In this document: positions 40,490 through 49,066 of the stretch, piece after piece
Layout of the letters: each line of letters begins with the position of its first letter
Position numbering within the stretch: the first letter of the stretch is position 1
From: Microbacterium sp. KUDC0406
Lineage (GTDB): Bacteria; Actinomycetota; Actinomycetes; Actinomycetales; Microbacteriaceae
Reading direction: 5' to 3'
NCBI RefSeq assembly: GCF_021582875.1
Contig: NZ_CP091138.1
Span: 2,418,001-2,482,000, forward strand
DNA: 64,000 nucleotides
Program-made: the position numbers and the translations under genes
Notes under the pieces: model-generated
Database searches by the model: none
Told to the model about the DNA's origin: nothing
The model's input: the letters and a program-made list of their open reading frames with translations, nothing else

Positions 40490-41434
40490 TCAGCCCTTGA
40501 CGGCGCCGGTGAGGACGCCCTTGGTGAAGTACTTCTGCAGGAACGGGTAGACGAGCAGGATGGGCACCAGGCTGATGACCACCACGGCCATCTGGATGGC
40601 CTGCGTGGGCGCCGCGATCTCGCCCACCGCGCTCTGATCGAGCGACGAGCCGAGCAGCACGTACTGCCGCAGCACCATGGCCAGCGGCCACTTGTCGCTG
40701 TTGACGTAGAGCATCGCGTTGAAGAACGCGTTCCAGTACCCGACTGCGTAGAACAGGCCTACGACGGCGATCACCGCCTTCGACAGCGGCAGCATCACGT
40801 GCCAGAGGATCCGCAGATCGCCGGCGCCGTCGAGGCGGGCCGCCTCGACGAGCTCGGTGGGGATGCCCTTGAAGAACGACCGGACGATCACGAGGTTGAA
40901 GGCCGACAGTGCGGTGGGCAGGATCAGCGCGGCATAGGTGTTCAGCAGTCCCAGCTCCTTCACCACCAGGAAGGTCGGGATGATGCCCGGCGTGAAGAGC
41001 ATGGTCAGCAGCGCCGTCATCAGGAAGAAGTTGCCGCCCATCACCCCCTTGCGGCTCAGCCCGTAGGCCATCATCACCGTGAGCGCGACCGACAGCGCGG
41101 TGCCCACGAGGGTGATGCCGATGCTGCGGATCAGCGCATCGGTGACGATGCCGCCGGAGAGGATCGTCTTGTACGCGTCGAGGGTCGGATGCTGCGGGAA
41201 GAGCACGAATCCGTTGTTGGCCGCGATCTCCTGCTGCGTCGACAGACTGGTGCCGATGACGGTGAGGAACGGATAGATCACCGCGATGCAGACGGCCAGA
41301 AGCACCAGTCCCTTGAGGCCCTGCATCGGAATGCTGGGCTTCTCCATCCAGACCGGGCGCCGGGCCTTCAGCCGACGCGCGCCCTTCGTTCCGAGCCGCA
41401 TGACCGTGGTCGGCGCATTCATCTCAACGCTCAC
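40490..41434 (-). CDS. Carbohydrate ABC transporter permease (YtcP-like)
   Basis: A 314-residue inner-membrane permease with six helices and the EAA loop EAARLDGAGDLRILWHVMLP that contacts the ATPase. The GTG at 41434 overlaps the preceding permease gene by 11 nt; an in-frame ATG at 41422 is the alternative start but lacks an RBS. The operon encodes no ATPase, so a shared MsiK-type ATPase elsewhere must energise it. Confidence 0.9.
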   Translation of the reverse strand: MSVEMNAPTTVMRLGTKGARRLKARRPVWMEKPSIPMQGLKGLVLLAVCIAVIYPFLTVIGTSLSTQQEIAANNGFVLFPQHPTLDAYKTILSGGIVTDALIRSIGITLVGTALSVALTVMMAYGLSRKGVMGGNFFLMTALLTMLFTPGIIPTFLVVKELGLLNTYAALILPTALSAFNLVIVRSFFKGIPTELVEAARLDGAGDLRILWHVMLPLSKAVIAVVGLFYAVGYWNAFFNAMLYVNSDKWPLAMVLRQYVLLGSSLDQSAVGEIAAPTQAIQMAVVVISLVPILLVYPFLQKYFTKGVLTGAVKG

Positions 41435-42441
41435 GGGAGTACACCCCATCCTGTCCGAACAGATGGGCGAGCTTGTTGGCGCCGAGCACCAGGAACAAGC
41501 CGACCACACCCTTCACGAGCCCGACGGCGGCCGCCGTGCCCCATTGGCCATCGACGATGCCGTGGTAGTAGACGTAGGTGTCGAGCACCTCACCGGCCTG
41601 GGCGCCGACGTTGTTGCGCTGCAGAATGATCTGCTCGAAGCCGACGGAGAGTGCCGAACCGAGATTCAGGATCAGCAGCAGCACGATGATCGGCATCATT
41701 CCGGGGATCGTGACGGCCCAGGTCCGTCGCCAGGGGCCGGCCCCGTCGATGGCGGCTGCCTCGTAGAGATCGTTGTCGATGCTCGCCAGCGCCGCGAGGA
41801 ACATGATCGTGCCCCAGCCCGCGTCCTTCCAGATCGTCTGCACTGTGACCAGCAGCGGGAAGGTGTCGGGGTTGGTCATCGGGCTGATGCTCGGCAGACC
41901 GAGCGACTCGAACAGGTTCGGGATCACACCGGTGGGCCCCAGAAGCTGGGTGAAGATGGAGATGATGATGACCCAGCCCAGGAAGTGCGGCAGGTAGATC
42001 ACGCTCTGCACGAACTTCTTCAGCCCGGGGGACATGATGCTGTTCAGCAGGAGCGCCAGCATGATCGGCACCGGGAAGAACAGGATCAGCTGCATGAGCG
42101 TGATCACCAGCGTGTTGCGCAGCGCGAACCAGAACGCCTGATCCGAGAACGCCGCCGCGAAGTTGTCGAGCCCGACCCAGACGCTGTCGATGAAGCCCAG
42201 GTAGGGCTGGTAGTCCTCGAAGGCGATGATGTTGCCCGGGATCGGCAGCCAGTGGAACACGACGAAATACAGGAAGCCGGGCAGGATCAGCAGGAGCATC
42301 ATCCGGTCGCGACGGAACCGCGCGCCGAACGACAGCTTCCGCGCGCCGTGCCGGTCGGTCCGTCGGCGCCTTCCTGGCATGTTTGCGCGGCGGCTCGGGC
42401 TCGACCGCTTGGGGCCTGCTCGCGACGGGTGCTGATGTCAC
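41424..42441 (-). CDS. Carbohydrate ABC transporter permease (LplB-like), frameshift near start
   Basis: The permease has six helices, a FxVVFHWLPIPGNIIAFEDY-type first loop and the EAA motif EAAAIDGAGPWRRTWAVTIP. It pairs with the next permease to import an oligosaccharide. The clean frame begins at ATG 42380 without an RBS. ATG 42441 in another frame (MTSAPVASRPQAVEPEPPR) has GGAGG 8 nt upstream, so I place the start there; one extra base, for example in the AAA at 42382-42384, would join the two. It is the promoter-proximal gene of the operon, just behind a LacI-type operator. Confidence 0.85.
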
Positions 42442-42482
42442 CGCATCCTCCGAACGTCTTTGGTGACGGATGGTCGATCGCT

Positions 42483-42496
42483 AGTAAGCGATTTCT
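42483..42496. promoter_or_regulatory. LacI-type operator for oligosaccharide operon 1
   Basis: AGTAAGCGATTTCT is a one-mismatch copy of the palindrome AGTAANCGNTTACT. It lies downstream of the putative -10 box of the leftward operon, where a bound repressor would block transcription. Confidence 0.65.
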
Positions 42497-42501
42497 ACAG
42501 A

Positions 42502-42530
42502 AGGTAACCCATCGCTCTCCAAGCTGTCAA
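42502..42530 (-). promoter_or_regulatory. Putative promoter of oligosaccharide operon 1
   Basis: On the minus strand TTGACA (42525-42530), a 17-nt spacer and TTACCT (42502-42507) form a -35/-10 pair. The -35 is perfect and the -10 is weak. Confidence 0.45.
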
Positions 42531-42604
42531 CGAGAGATCCGATGTGTTGCGTCATTACCGAGAATTTCGCGCTCACGGCTGGCGCGCCGATGCAGTACCG
42601 TGAT

Positions 42605-42618
42605 AGTAATCGCTTACT
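42605..42618. promoter_or_regulatory. LacI-type operator for the dehydrogenase-lacI unit
   Basis: AGTAATCGCTTACT fits AGTAANCGNTTACT with both arms intact and lies 27 nt before the dehydrogenase start codon. Together with 42483-42496 it flanks the divergent promoters. Confidence 0.7.
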
Positions 42619-42644
42619 GACTTTCGATTCGACGGAGAGCACGA

Positions 42645-43652
42645 ATGAGCTGGCACCCCCGCGTAGCCTTCGCTATGGACGTGGACGCGCACACCGCCGC
42701 CTTCCCGCCCGCGGTCCTCGCCGCACTGCGCGCGAGCGCCGACATCGTCGACCCCGCACCGCTGTCGGAGCTGGACTCCCCGCACGCGCTGCGGGTGCTC
42801 GCCGAGACCGAGGTCCTCATCACGGGGTGGGGCACGCCTCGGGTCGACACGACCATCCTCGAGAAGGCTCCGGCGCTGCGGGCGATCGTGCACGCCGCCG
42901 GCACCGTGCGCCTGTTCCTCGACCCGGCGGTCTTCGCCCGCGGCATCCGGGTGAGCAGCTGCGCGAGCGCCAACGCGATCCCCGTGGCGGAGTTCGCTCT
43001 CGCCAGCACGGTCTTCGGGCTCAAGCGCGCGAGCCGCTTCGCGGCCCAGCTGCGCGAGACGAAGGGCATCCGCGACGCGCGCAGCATGCCGCCGATCGGC
43101 ACGTACCGGGTCGTGGTCGGCGTGGTCGGCGCCTCCCGCGTGGGCCGCGAGATGCTCAGGATGCTGCGCACCATCGACGCCGACGTGCTGTTGTACGACC
43201 CGTTCATCTCCGCCGTCCAGGCCGCCGAACTGGGTGGGGAGCTGGTCGACCTCGCGGATCTCTGCCGGCGTAGCGACGCCGTGACCGTGCACGCGCCGCT
43301 GACCGACGAGACCGTCGGAATGATCGGCGCCGCCGAGCTCGGGCTGATGCGGGACGGCACGGTCATCGTGAACACCGCCCGCGGCGCCCTGATCGACACG
43401 CAGGCGCTCACGCCCGAGCTCGTGTCCGGCCGTCTCGACGCCTACCTCGATGTGGTTCACCCCGAACCGCTGCCCGCCGACTCGCCGCTCTACCGCCTGC
43501 CCAACGTCGTCATCACCCCGCACATCGCGGGCGCCCTCGGCAACGAGATCGCGCGCCTCGGCGAACTCGCCGTCGCCGAGGTCGGCCGATTCGCGGCGGA
43601 TGGTACGTTCGACCATGAAGTGCGCCCGGCGGACTTCGCGATCATGGCATAG
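42645..43652 (+). CDS. D-2-hydroxyacid dehydrogenase family protein
   Basis: The 335-residue NAD(P)-dependent oxidoreductase shows the family layout: a split catalytic domain around a Rossmann domain (VVVGVVGASRVGREML), the substrate Arg in VNTARGALIDT, Glu in VVHPEPLP, and His in ITPHIAGALG. It should interconvert a 2-keto acid and 2-hydroxy acid in the cytoplasm. The first glycine motif is slightly degenerate (GxxGASRVG). ATG 42645 has GGAGAG upstream. It is divergent from importer operon 1 and 15 nt upstream of the LacI gene, which suggests a step in catabolism of the imported sugar, possibly via an aldonic or deoxy-sugar acid. Confidence 0.85.
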   Translation: MSWHPRVAFAMDVDAHTAAFPPAVLAALRASADIVDPAPLSELDSPHALRVLAETEVLITGWGTPRVDTTILEKAPALRAIVHAAGTVRLFLDPAVFARGIRVSSCASANAIPVAEFALASTVFGLKRASRFAAQLRETKGIRDARSMPPIGTYRVVVGVVGASRVGREMLRMLRTIDADVLLYDPFISAVQAAELGGELVDLADLCRRSDAVTVHAPLTDETVGMIGAAELGLMRDGTVIVNTARGALIDTQALTPELVSGRLDAYLDVVHPEPLPADSPLYRLPNVVITPHIAGALGNEIARLGELAVAEVGRFAADGTFDHEVRPADFAIMA

Positions 43653-43667
43653 CCGCCGAGGGGGATC

Positions 43668-44753
43668 GTGTCTTCGACTTCTGACCACGCGTCGCGCCCG
43701 GCGCTGCGGCGAGCGGCGACGATCAGCGACGTCGCCGAGCTCGCATCCGTCTCGACCGCGACGGTGTCGCGCGTGCTGAACGCCAACTACCCCGTCGCGG
43801 CGGGCACGCGCGACCGCGTGCTGCGGGCCGTCGCCAAACTCGGCTACGCCGCGAACGCGAACGCGAGAGCACTCGCCCGCTCGGACACCCGCACGATCGG
43901 CATCATCGTGCCCGAGCTCGTCGATCCGTTCTTCGGGTACATGGTCCGCGGGCTCGAGCAGGCCGCCCAGGCGTCCGGCCGGCTCGCGATCATCGCGACC
44001 ACCGGTTCCCGCGCAGGACACGAGATGACGCTGATCGATCTCATGCGCGAGCGCCGTGTCGACGCCGTCATCCTCGTCAGCGGCACCCACGTCGACCTGC
44101 CGTACCAGCGTCAGCTGGTGCAGCGCGCCGAGGCCCTGGAGGCCATGGGCAGCCGGCTGGTGCTGTGCGCGCACCCGGCGCTGACGATCCCCTCGGTCAC
44201 CCGATCGGTCGCGTACGACAACGAGGGCGGGGCGTTCGCCGTCACCGAGCACCTGATCGCGAACGGGCATCGGCGCATCGCGTTCATCGGCGGCGAGCGC
44301 GAGATCCCGTCGATCTCGCGTCGCCTGGACGGCTACCTGCGTGCCCTCGGCTCACGCGGGATCGAGATCGATGAGACGATCATCCGCACCGAGGGGTTCG
44401 GCCGCGCCGCAGGGCGGGCCTCGACACAGGCGCTGCTCGAGAAGGCACCGGATGCGACGGCGATCTTCGCGGTGAACGACACGATCGCGGCGGGAGTCTA
44501 CGACGCGCTGCGCGATGCCGGGGTGAGCATCCCGCAGGACATGTCCGTGGTCGCCTACGACGACACTCCGCTGGCGGTGGATCTGTCTCCCAAGCTCACG
44601 ACGGTGCACGTGCCGCTCGAGCAGATGGGTCGCGAGGCGCTGCGCGCCGCGCTGTCAGAGCACGACGCCTTCGCCCGCACCCCGGAGGACGACCTCATCC
44701 TGGGCACCTACCTCGTGCACCGGGAGTCGGTCGCCCCGCCTCGCGCCCGTTGA
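43668..44753 (+). CDS. LacI family transcriptional regulator of oligosaccharide locus 1
   Basis: The 361-residue regulator has an N-terminal LacI helix-turn-helix (ATISDVAELASVSTATVSRV, then LGYAANANARALA) and a periplasmic-binding-protein-like sensor domain. The GTG at 43668 follows GAGGGGG. It shares a transcript with the dehydrogenase, and two matching palindromes (AGTAANCGNTTACT) in the divergent promoter region are its likely operators, so it should repress both units until the inducing sugar appears. Its 3' end overlaps the convergent membrane-protein frame by 46 nt. Confidence 0.9.
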   Translation: MSSTSDHASRPALRRAATISDVAELASVSTATVSRVLNANYPVAAGTRDRVLRAVAKLGYAANANARALARSDTRTIGIIVPELVDPFFGYMVRGLEQAAQASGRLAIIATTGSRAGHEMTLIDLMRERRVDAVILVSGTHVDLPYQRQLVQRAEALEAMGSRLVLCAHPALTIPSVTRSVAYDNEGGAFAVTEHLIANGHRRIAFIGGEREIPSISRRLDGYLRALGSRGIEIDETIIRTEGFGRAAGRASTQALLEKAPDATAIFAVNDTIAAGVYDALRDAGVSIPQDMSVVAYDDTPLAVDLSPKLTTVHVPLEQMGREALRAALSEHDAFARTPEDDLILGTYLVHRESVAPPRAR

Positions 44754-45553
44754 TCCACGCCCGCCGATCCATGCCCGCTGATCCATGGCCGCGAGGGTTT
44801 CCCGCGGGTGGGAGCGGAGATCAGGACTGCGGTGCGGCGATCAGCGCGCGCCGCCCGCGGGGAGGCAGTGCGTGCGGATGCCGGCGCCGATGCCATCCCC
44901 AGCCAGGCCTCGCGGCTTCCCCGCGCGAGCCGGACGGCGGCCAGCGCGCACACCGCGAGCAGCAGCACATCCGCGATCAGAGTGCCGATCATCGTACCGA
45001 GCACGGCGTTGACCGCCGCTCCCACGATGACGATCACGATCGTCCAGATGGGCATTATCCGCGCCCTGATCAGACCGGCGATCACGAGCAGGATGCCGAT
45101 CTGCCCGAGCATCTCGAGCACCGTCCCCACGGTGCCCACGATGCCGGAGATGTCGCTGGACATGAGTGAGGTGGCCGTCGCGAAAGCGGCGTCCCGATCC
45201 GGCAGCTGGGCCAGTTCGGCCAGGGTGAAGCCGTTCGCGTTCGAGAAGCTGAATCCGACGATCCCCAGGACCGCCAGGACCGCACCCCACGTGCCCAGCG
45301 CACCGCCGCGGCTGCGCAGTGCGTGTGCAGCGCCGGCCACGGACGCCAGCACGATCGTGAAGCCGATCGTCTCCAGCAGCGCCTCAGCGACGATCAGCCC
45401 CGGCCTGGCGGCCATCGCATCGAAGTCGGCCCGCATCGATTCCCCCGGCGCCGTGAGGTTGATGGCGACCGACAGCACGAGCAGCACCGGTCCGAGCAGC
45501 AGACCGGTGACGACGATCACTCGTCGCGCCGCATCCGTTCGTGTCCAGTTCAT
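44708..45553 (-). CDS. Multispan membrane protein of unknown function
   Basis: About six hydrophobic helices span residues 1-215 (for example VIVVTGLLLGPVLLVLSVAI and IGILLVIAGLIRARIMPIWT). I do not recognise a functional motif. The ATG at 45553 has a strong RBS (CAGGAGGAAACC). The final 60 residues are Arg/Ser/Gly-rich, unlike the rest, and overlap the convergent lacI gene, so the true end may lie earlier, near 44840, with a frameshift in between. It is divergent from the histidine kinase gene. Confidence 0.6.
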   Translation of the reverse strand: MNWTRTDAARRVIVVTGLLLGPVLLVLSVAINLTAPGESMRADFDAMAARPGLIVAEALLETIGFTIVLASVAGAAHALRSRGGALGTWGAVLAVLGIVGFSFSNANGFTLAELAQLPDRDAAFATATSLMSSDISGIVGTVGTVLEMLGQIGILLVIAGLIRARIMPIWTIVIVIVGAAVNAVLGTMIGTLIADVLLLAVCALAAVRLARGSREAWLGMASAPASARTASPRAARADRRTAVLISAPTRGKPSRPWISGHGSAGVDQRARGGATDSRCTR

Positions 45554-45700
45554 GGTTTCCTCCTGAGGTCCGGGATCGGAATCGCATCAGAGTATGCGCG
45601 CCGCAGCGCCGCGCGCCTCCGCCGGCGGGCCGGCGAGCATCCCTCGAACGACCAGGCCTTTCTCTGTCGCAAGACGGATGCGCGCCCGACGGCACCGCAC

Positions 45701-45706
45701 TACCGT
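45701..45706 (+). promoter_or_regulatory. Leaderless-type -10 box of the two-component operon
   Basis: TACCGT ends 6 nt before ATG 45713; the gap GGTGGC has no RBS. Confidence 0.5.
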
Positions 45707-45712
45707 GGTGGC

Positions 45713-46894
45713 ATGCCGGACCAGCAGCAGCGGTGGTGGCGGGAGCACTGGCGCCACGTGGTCTTCGACGCCGCGCCGCCGATCGTGCTGGCCGGGCTCG
45801 GCATGCTCGACGCCTACACCGGCATGTTCACCGAGCCGATCGGCACCGCCCCCGCCATCACGGCGCTGATCCCGGGTACCATCGCCTGCCTCGCGCTGCT
45901 GCTGCGGCGGTATCACCCGCTCCTCACGCTGGTGATCGTGCTCGTGGTGCTCATCGTGCCGGCGCTGATCCTGCCCACGAGCCTGACCTACTGGGACGAG
46001 TTCATGGTGTGGGTGGTCGCGCTGTACTCCTGCGGCCGGCACGTGGCCCGCCCGCTCGCGTACACGGCTCTCGTCATGAGCGCCGCCGGGATGGCCGTGC
46101 TGCCGCTCGTGTTCCCCGCCATGCGCGACCCGGGCGGGATCCTGTTCAACTCCGCGCTGCTGATCGCGGGCTTCGCGATCGGAGTGCTGGCGCGCAGCGG
46201 TGCCGGCTATCGGGACCGTCTCGTGCGCACGGCCGCTGAGCAGGCCGTCGCCGAGGAGCGCGCGAGTCAGCAGGAGCGGGCCCGCATCGCGCGGGAGCTG
46301 CACGACGTCATCTCGCACACGATCACGGTGATCGTGATGCAGGCCGGAGGCGCTCGCCTGGCATCGACGCACGATCCGGATGCCGCCGTCGCAGCGCTCG
46401 CGCGCATCGAGACCCTCGGTCAGGACTCGCTGCGCGAGCTGCGCACGATGCTGACCGTGCTCGGCGACGTGGCGGCGGGTGACCCGGAACTGACCCCGCA
46501 GCCCACGCTGGCCGACATCCCTGCGCTCTGCGACCGGATGCGGGAGCTCGGCCTGCCCGTGCGCCTGCGGCTCGCCGACGACCTTCCGCCGATCGCTGCG
46601 AGCGCCCAGCTGGCGTGCTACCGCGTCGTACAGGAGGGGCTGACGAACGCCCTGAAGCACTCCGGGCAGACCGAGACCGATGTGTCGATCGCCCGAGAGC
46701 GCCACGACACGGTGCGCGTCGAGGTGGCCAACGGCAGCGGCGATGCCCCGACGGCGCTGCACGGCAGTGGCAGAGGGCTCATCGGACTGCGCGAGCGGGT
46801 CGCCGCGCTGCGCGGCACGCTGGAGGCCGGGCCGCGACCGGACGGCGGATTCGTCGTCACCGCCGTACTGCCCCTTGCGGAGGAGATGTCATGA
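45713..46894 (+). CDS. Two-component sensor histidine kinase, NarL-partner (HPK7) type
   Basis: The 393-residue kinase has about five or six N-terminal helices, then the HisKA_3 dimerisation region with [14 protein letters not shown] (phospho-acceptor His near residue 199) and a C-terminal ATPase domain with [11 protein letters not shown] (N box) and [11 protein letters not shown] (G box). There is no large extracellular sensor loop, so the signal is probably membrane-linked. The stop overlaps the response regulator start by 4 nt (ATGA). The start ATG follows a TACCGT box by 6 nt. Confidence 0.9.
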   Translation: MPDQQQRWWREHWRHVVFDAAPPIVLAGLGMLDAYTGMFTEPIGTAPAITALIPGTIACLALLLRRYHPLLTLVIVLVVLIVPALILPTSLTYWDEFMVWVVALYSCGRHVARPLAYTALVMSAAGMAVLPLVFPAMRDPGGILFNSALLIAGFAIGVLARSGAGYRDRLVRTAAEQAVAEERASQQERARIARELHDVISHTITVIVMQAGGARLASTHDPDAAVAALARIETLGQDSLRELRTMLTVLGDVAAGDPELTPQPTLADIPALCDRMRELGLPVRLRLADDLPPIAASAQLACYRVVQEGLTNALKHSGQTETDVSIARERHDTVRVEVANGSGDAPTALHGSGRGLIGLRERVAALRGTLEAGPRPDGGFVVTAVLPLAEEMS

Positions 46895-47543
46895 TCTCCG
46901 TGGCGATCGTCGACGATCAGCCGCTGATCCGCGCCGGACTGCGGATGATCGTCGATTCGCAGCCGGACCTCGTCCTCGCCGGGGAAGGCGGGGACGGCGC
47001 CGAGGCCGTCGAGCTCGCCCGCGCCCACCGTCCCGAGGTGATGCTGCTGGATGTGCGGATGCCCGGAACGGACGGGATAGCGGCCGTTCCCGGCATCCTC
47101 GCCGCGAGCGGGGCGACGCGGGTGCTCATGCTGACGACGTTCGACCTCGACGAGTACGTGTACGGCGCGCTGCGCGCGGGGGCCGCCGGGTTCCTTCTCA
47201 AAGACGCAGGCCCGGAGCAGATCCTCGCCGCGATCCACGCGATCGCCGCGGGCGACGTGCTTCTCGCGCCGACGCTGACGCGGCGCCTCGTCGAGCAGTA
47301 CGTGGCACGGCCGCCACGGGCATCGGCCGACGGCCCGCTCACCCCCTCACCGACCGGGAGCGAGAGGTGCTGGTCGCGATCTCCGACGGCCTGAGCAACG
47401 TCGAGATCGGCCACCGTCTGCACGTCTCGGAGGGCACCGTCAAGACGCACGTCAGCAGCATCCTCGCCAAGCTCGGGCTGCGCGATCGCGTTCAGGCCGT
47501 CATCGCGGCGTACGAGTCCGGGCTGGTCGTGCCGGGCGGCTGA
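46891..47543 (+). CDS. NarL/LuxR family response regulator, frameshifted in the linker
   Basis: The receiver domain (about residues 1-120) has the acidic pair VDDQPLIR, the phospho-acceptor Asp in MLLDVRMPG and the Lys of FLLKDAG. The DNA-binding LuxR domain ([38 protein letters not shown]) is in a different frame: a C5 run at 47342-47346 should be C6, which restores [10 protein letters not shown]. The gene is translationally coupled to the kinase. Targets are unknown; no binding site was identified. Confidence 0.88.
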
Positions 47544-47585
47544 CTGGCGGCAGGAGGCTCCGGTCGGCTCCCGGAGAGACCACGT

Positions 47586-47641
47586 CCCGTCGCACTTCTC
47601 GTCGTCTCGACGAGGTCGTCGACGACAGAGAGTGCGACGGG
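47586..47641. terminator. Hairpin terminator between convergent regulators
   Basis: CCCGTCGCACTTCTCGTCGTC pairs with the right arm GACGACAGAGAGTGCGACGG with a few mismatches. It lies between the response regulator (+) and TipA-like (-) stops. Confidence 0.7.
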
Positions 47642-47650
47642 AGCGGATCT

Positions 47651-48448
47651 TCACAGGTTCGCGTCGGCGTAGACGCGCAGGGCGTCGCGGACGAACGCGG
47701 CGCCTTCTGCGCCGCCGTAGTTCGCGCCGAAGCGCGGGTCGGCGACGTACATCTCGCCGAGACCGATCACGTATCCCTTGACGTCTGGGTCGGGTCCCTG
47801 AGCCTGTCGAAGGGCGGCCGGGGTGCCGGGCACCGAGGTCAGCCACTCGACGTGACGGCGGGCAAGCGCCTGCGCCTCGTCGGATGCCGGGTCGGCGCCG
47901 CTCTCGGCGGCGGCGATCCAGTCACGTCCGAGGTCCGAGACGCGCTGCTTCCAGGCATCCTGCTCGGCCGCAGTCATGCCGCGCCACCAGCGGTCGGAGT
48001 CGGCGTACGCCTTCTCGCCCCAGCGCTCTTCGACCTCTTCCTTGTACTGCGTGTGATCGAACCCGTCGAACATGTTCTCAGCCATGAGGGTTCCTCCTTC
48101 TCTCAATGCGGTGATGGTGTCTTCGACAGAGGTGATCTGCCGCGCGAGCCGGTCCTGCTCCTGCCTCAGCAGTGCGAGGTGCGTCTTGAGGGCGGATGCC
48201 TCGGCCTGGCGCTTCGACAGGCTCAGCGACCCATCGATGTTCAGCACATCGGCCACCTGCGGCAGCCCGAGTCCGAGCTCGCGCAGCAGCAGGATGCGCT
48301 GCAGCCGCACCAGGGCGGCCTCGTCGTAGTGGCGATAGCCGTTGGATGCGATGCGCGTGGGCGTCAGCAGGCCGATGTCGTCGTAGTGCCGCAGCGTTCT
48401 GCTGGTGGTGCCCGCGAGCCGGGCGATCTCCTGGATCGACCAGTCCAT
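47651..48448 (-). CDS. MerR family regulator with TipAS ligand-binding domain
   Basis: The 265-residue protein has a MerR N-terminal domain (SIQEIARLAGTTSRTLRHYDD then GLLTPTRIASNGYRHYDEAA), a coiled-coil dimerisation helix, and a C-terminal TipAS domain (FDHTQYKEEVEERWG, SDRWWRGMTAAEQDAW) that in TipAL binds thiopeptide antibiotics. ATG 48448 has AAGGAGG upstream. Two family B repeats are translated in it: one gives SLSLSKRQAEA at about residues 73-80, before the coiled coil, and one gives LRQAQGPDPDVKG within the TipAS domain. It should activate multidrug-response promoters on ligand binding. Confidence 0.88.
   Translation of the reverse strand: MDWSIQEIARLAGTTSRTLRHYDDIGLLTPTRIASNGYRHYDEAALVRLQRILLLRELGLGLPQVADVLNIDGSLSLSKRQAEASALKTHLALLRQEQDRLARQITSVEDTITALREGGTLMAENMFDGFDHTQYKEEVEERWGEKAYADSDRWWRGMTAAEQDAWKQRVSDLGRDWIAAAESGADPASDEAQALARRHVEWLTSVPGTPAALRQAQGPDPDVKGYVIGLGEMYVADPRFGANYGGAEGAAFVRDALRVYADANL
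47792..47815. repeat. Family B repeat inside the TipA-like gene (TipAS domain)
   Basis: GGGTCCCTGAGCCTGTCGAAGG is the inverse-orientation form of family B and is read in frame. Confidence 0.75.
48211..48232. repeat. Family B repeat inside the TipA-like gene (before the coiled coil)
   Basis: GCTTCGACAGGCTCAGCGAC is read in frame on the minus strand as SLSLSKRQ. Confidence 0.75.
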
Positions 48449-48509
48449 GGCGTCCTCCTTCCGTCGATGTCTCCACGGTAGAAGTTGACGTTGCGTCAAT
48501 GTCAAGCGG

Positions 48510-49025
48510 TCAGTGGATGAGCGCCTTGGCGAGGATGATGACGACGCCGAACGCCGCCGTGGTCAGCGCTCCGAGCAGCCGGATGGGCCACGGCGCGCCG
48601 CGCCGCCGGAACGCGAGGTAGCCGAGCACGGCCAGCACCGCGACGCAGGTCCACAGCGCCAGCCAGATCGTGACCCTGTCGTCGATCAGGCGCCCGGCGC
48701 CCAGCAGCAGGATCAGCAGCGGGATGAACGACGACAGCAGCAGACCGAGCGACCGTCGCAGCGCGTGCCGGAACGACTCCCCCAGGCCCACGATGCGGTC
48801 GTGGTCCAGGCCGTGCCCCGCGACGGTCCCCGCGTAGAGGTGCGCCAGCCAGAACACGACGACGGTGACCAGCACGGTCGCGAAGACCTGCAGCGAGGTG
48901 GAGCCGTGAGCTCCCGAGACGGCGATCATCCCGGCCACGAGGATCACGCCGTAGACGGCCTCTTCCGTGGCGAAGCTGGCACGCAGCAGCCGCGCCGCAG
49001 GGGATTCCGGAGTCGGTCCTGGCAC
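48510..49025 (-). CDS. Small membrane protein of unknown function
   Basis: A 171-residue protein with about four or five hydrophobic helices (for example EEAVYGVILVAGMIAVSGAH, LGLLLSSFIPLLILLLGAG) and a conserved-looking loop AHLYAGTVAGHGLDHD. I do not recognise a functional family. GTG 49025 (VPGPTPESPAARLL) was preferred over ATG 49076, which would overlap the divergent glgP start. No clear RBS. It ends 62 nt before the TipA-like gene on the same strand and could be co-transcribed with it. Confidence 0.7.
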   Translation of the reverse strand: MPGPTPESPAARLLRASFATEEAVYGVILVAGMIAVSGAHGSTSLQVFATVLVTVVVFWLAHLYAGTVAGHGLDHDRIVGLGESFRHALRRSLGLLLSSFIPLLILLLGAGRLIDDRVTIWLALWTCVAVLAVLGYLAFRRRGAPWPIRLLGALTTAAFGVVIILAKALIH

Positions 49026-49054
49026 GCACCCAAGAATACGAGCCGAACCCGGGT

Positions 49055-49060
49055 TACGGT
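49055..49060 (+). promoter_or_regulatory. Leaderless-type -10 box of glgP
   Basis: TACGGT ends 6 nt before GTG 49067 (gap CATAGG). Confidence 0.5.
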
Positions 49061-49066
49061 CATAGG

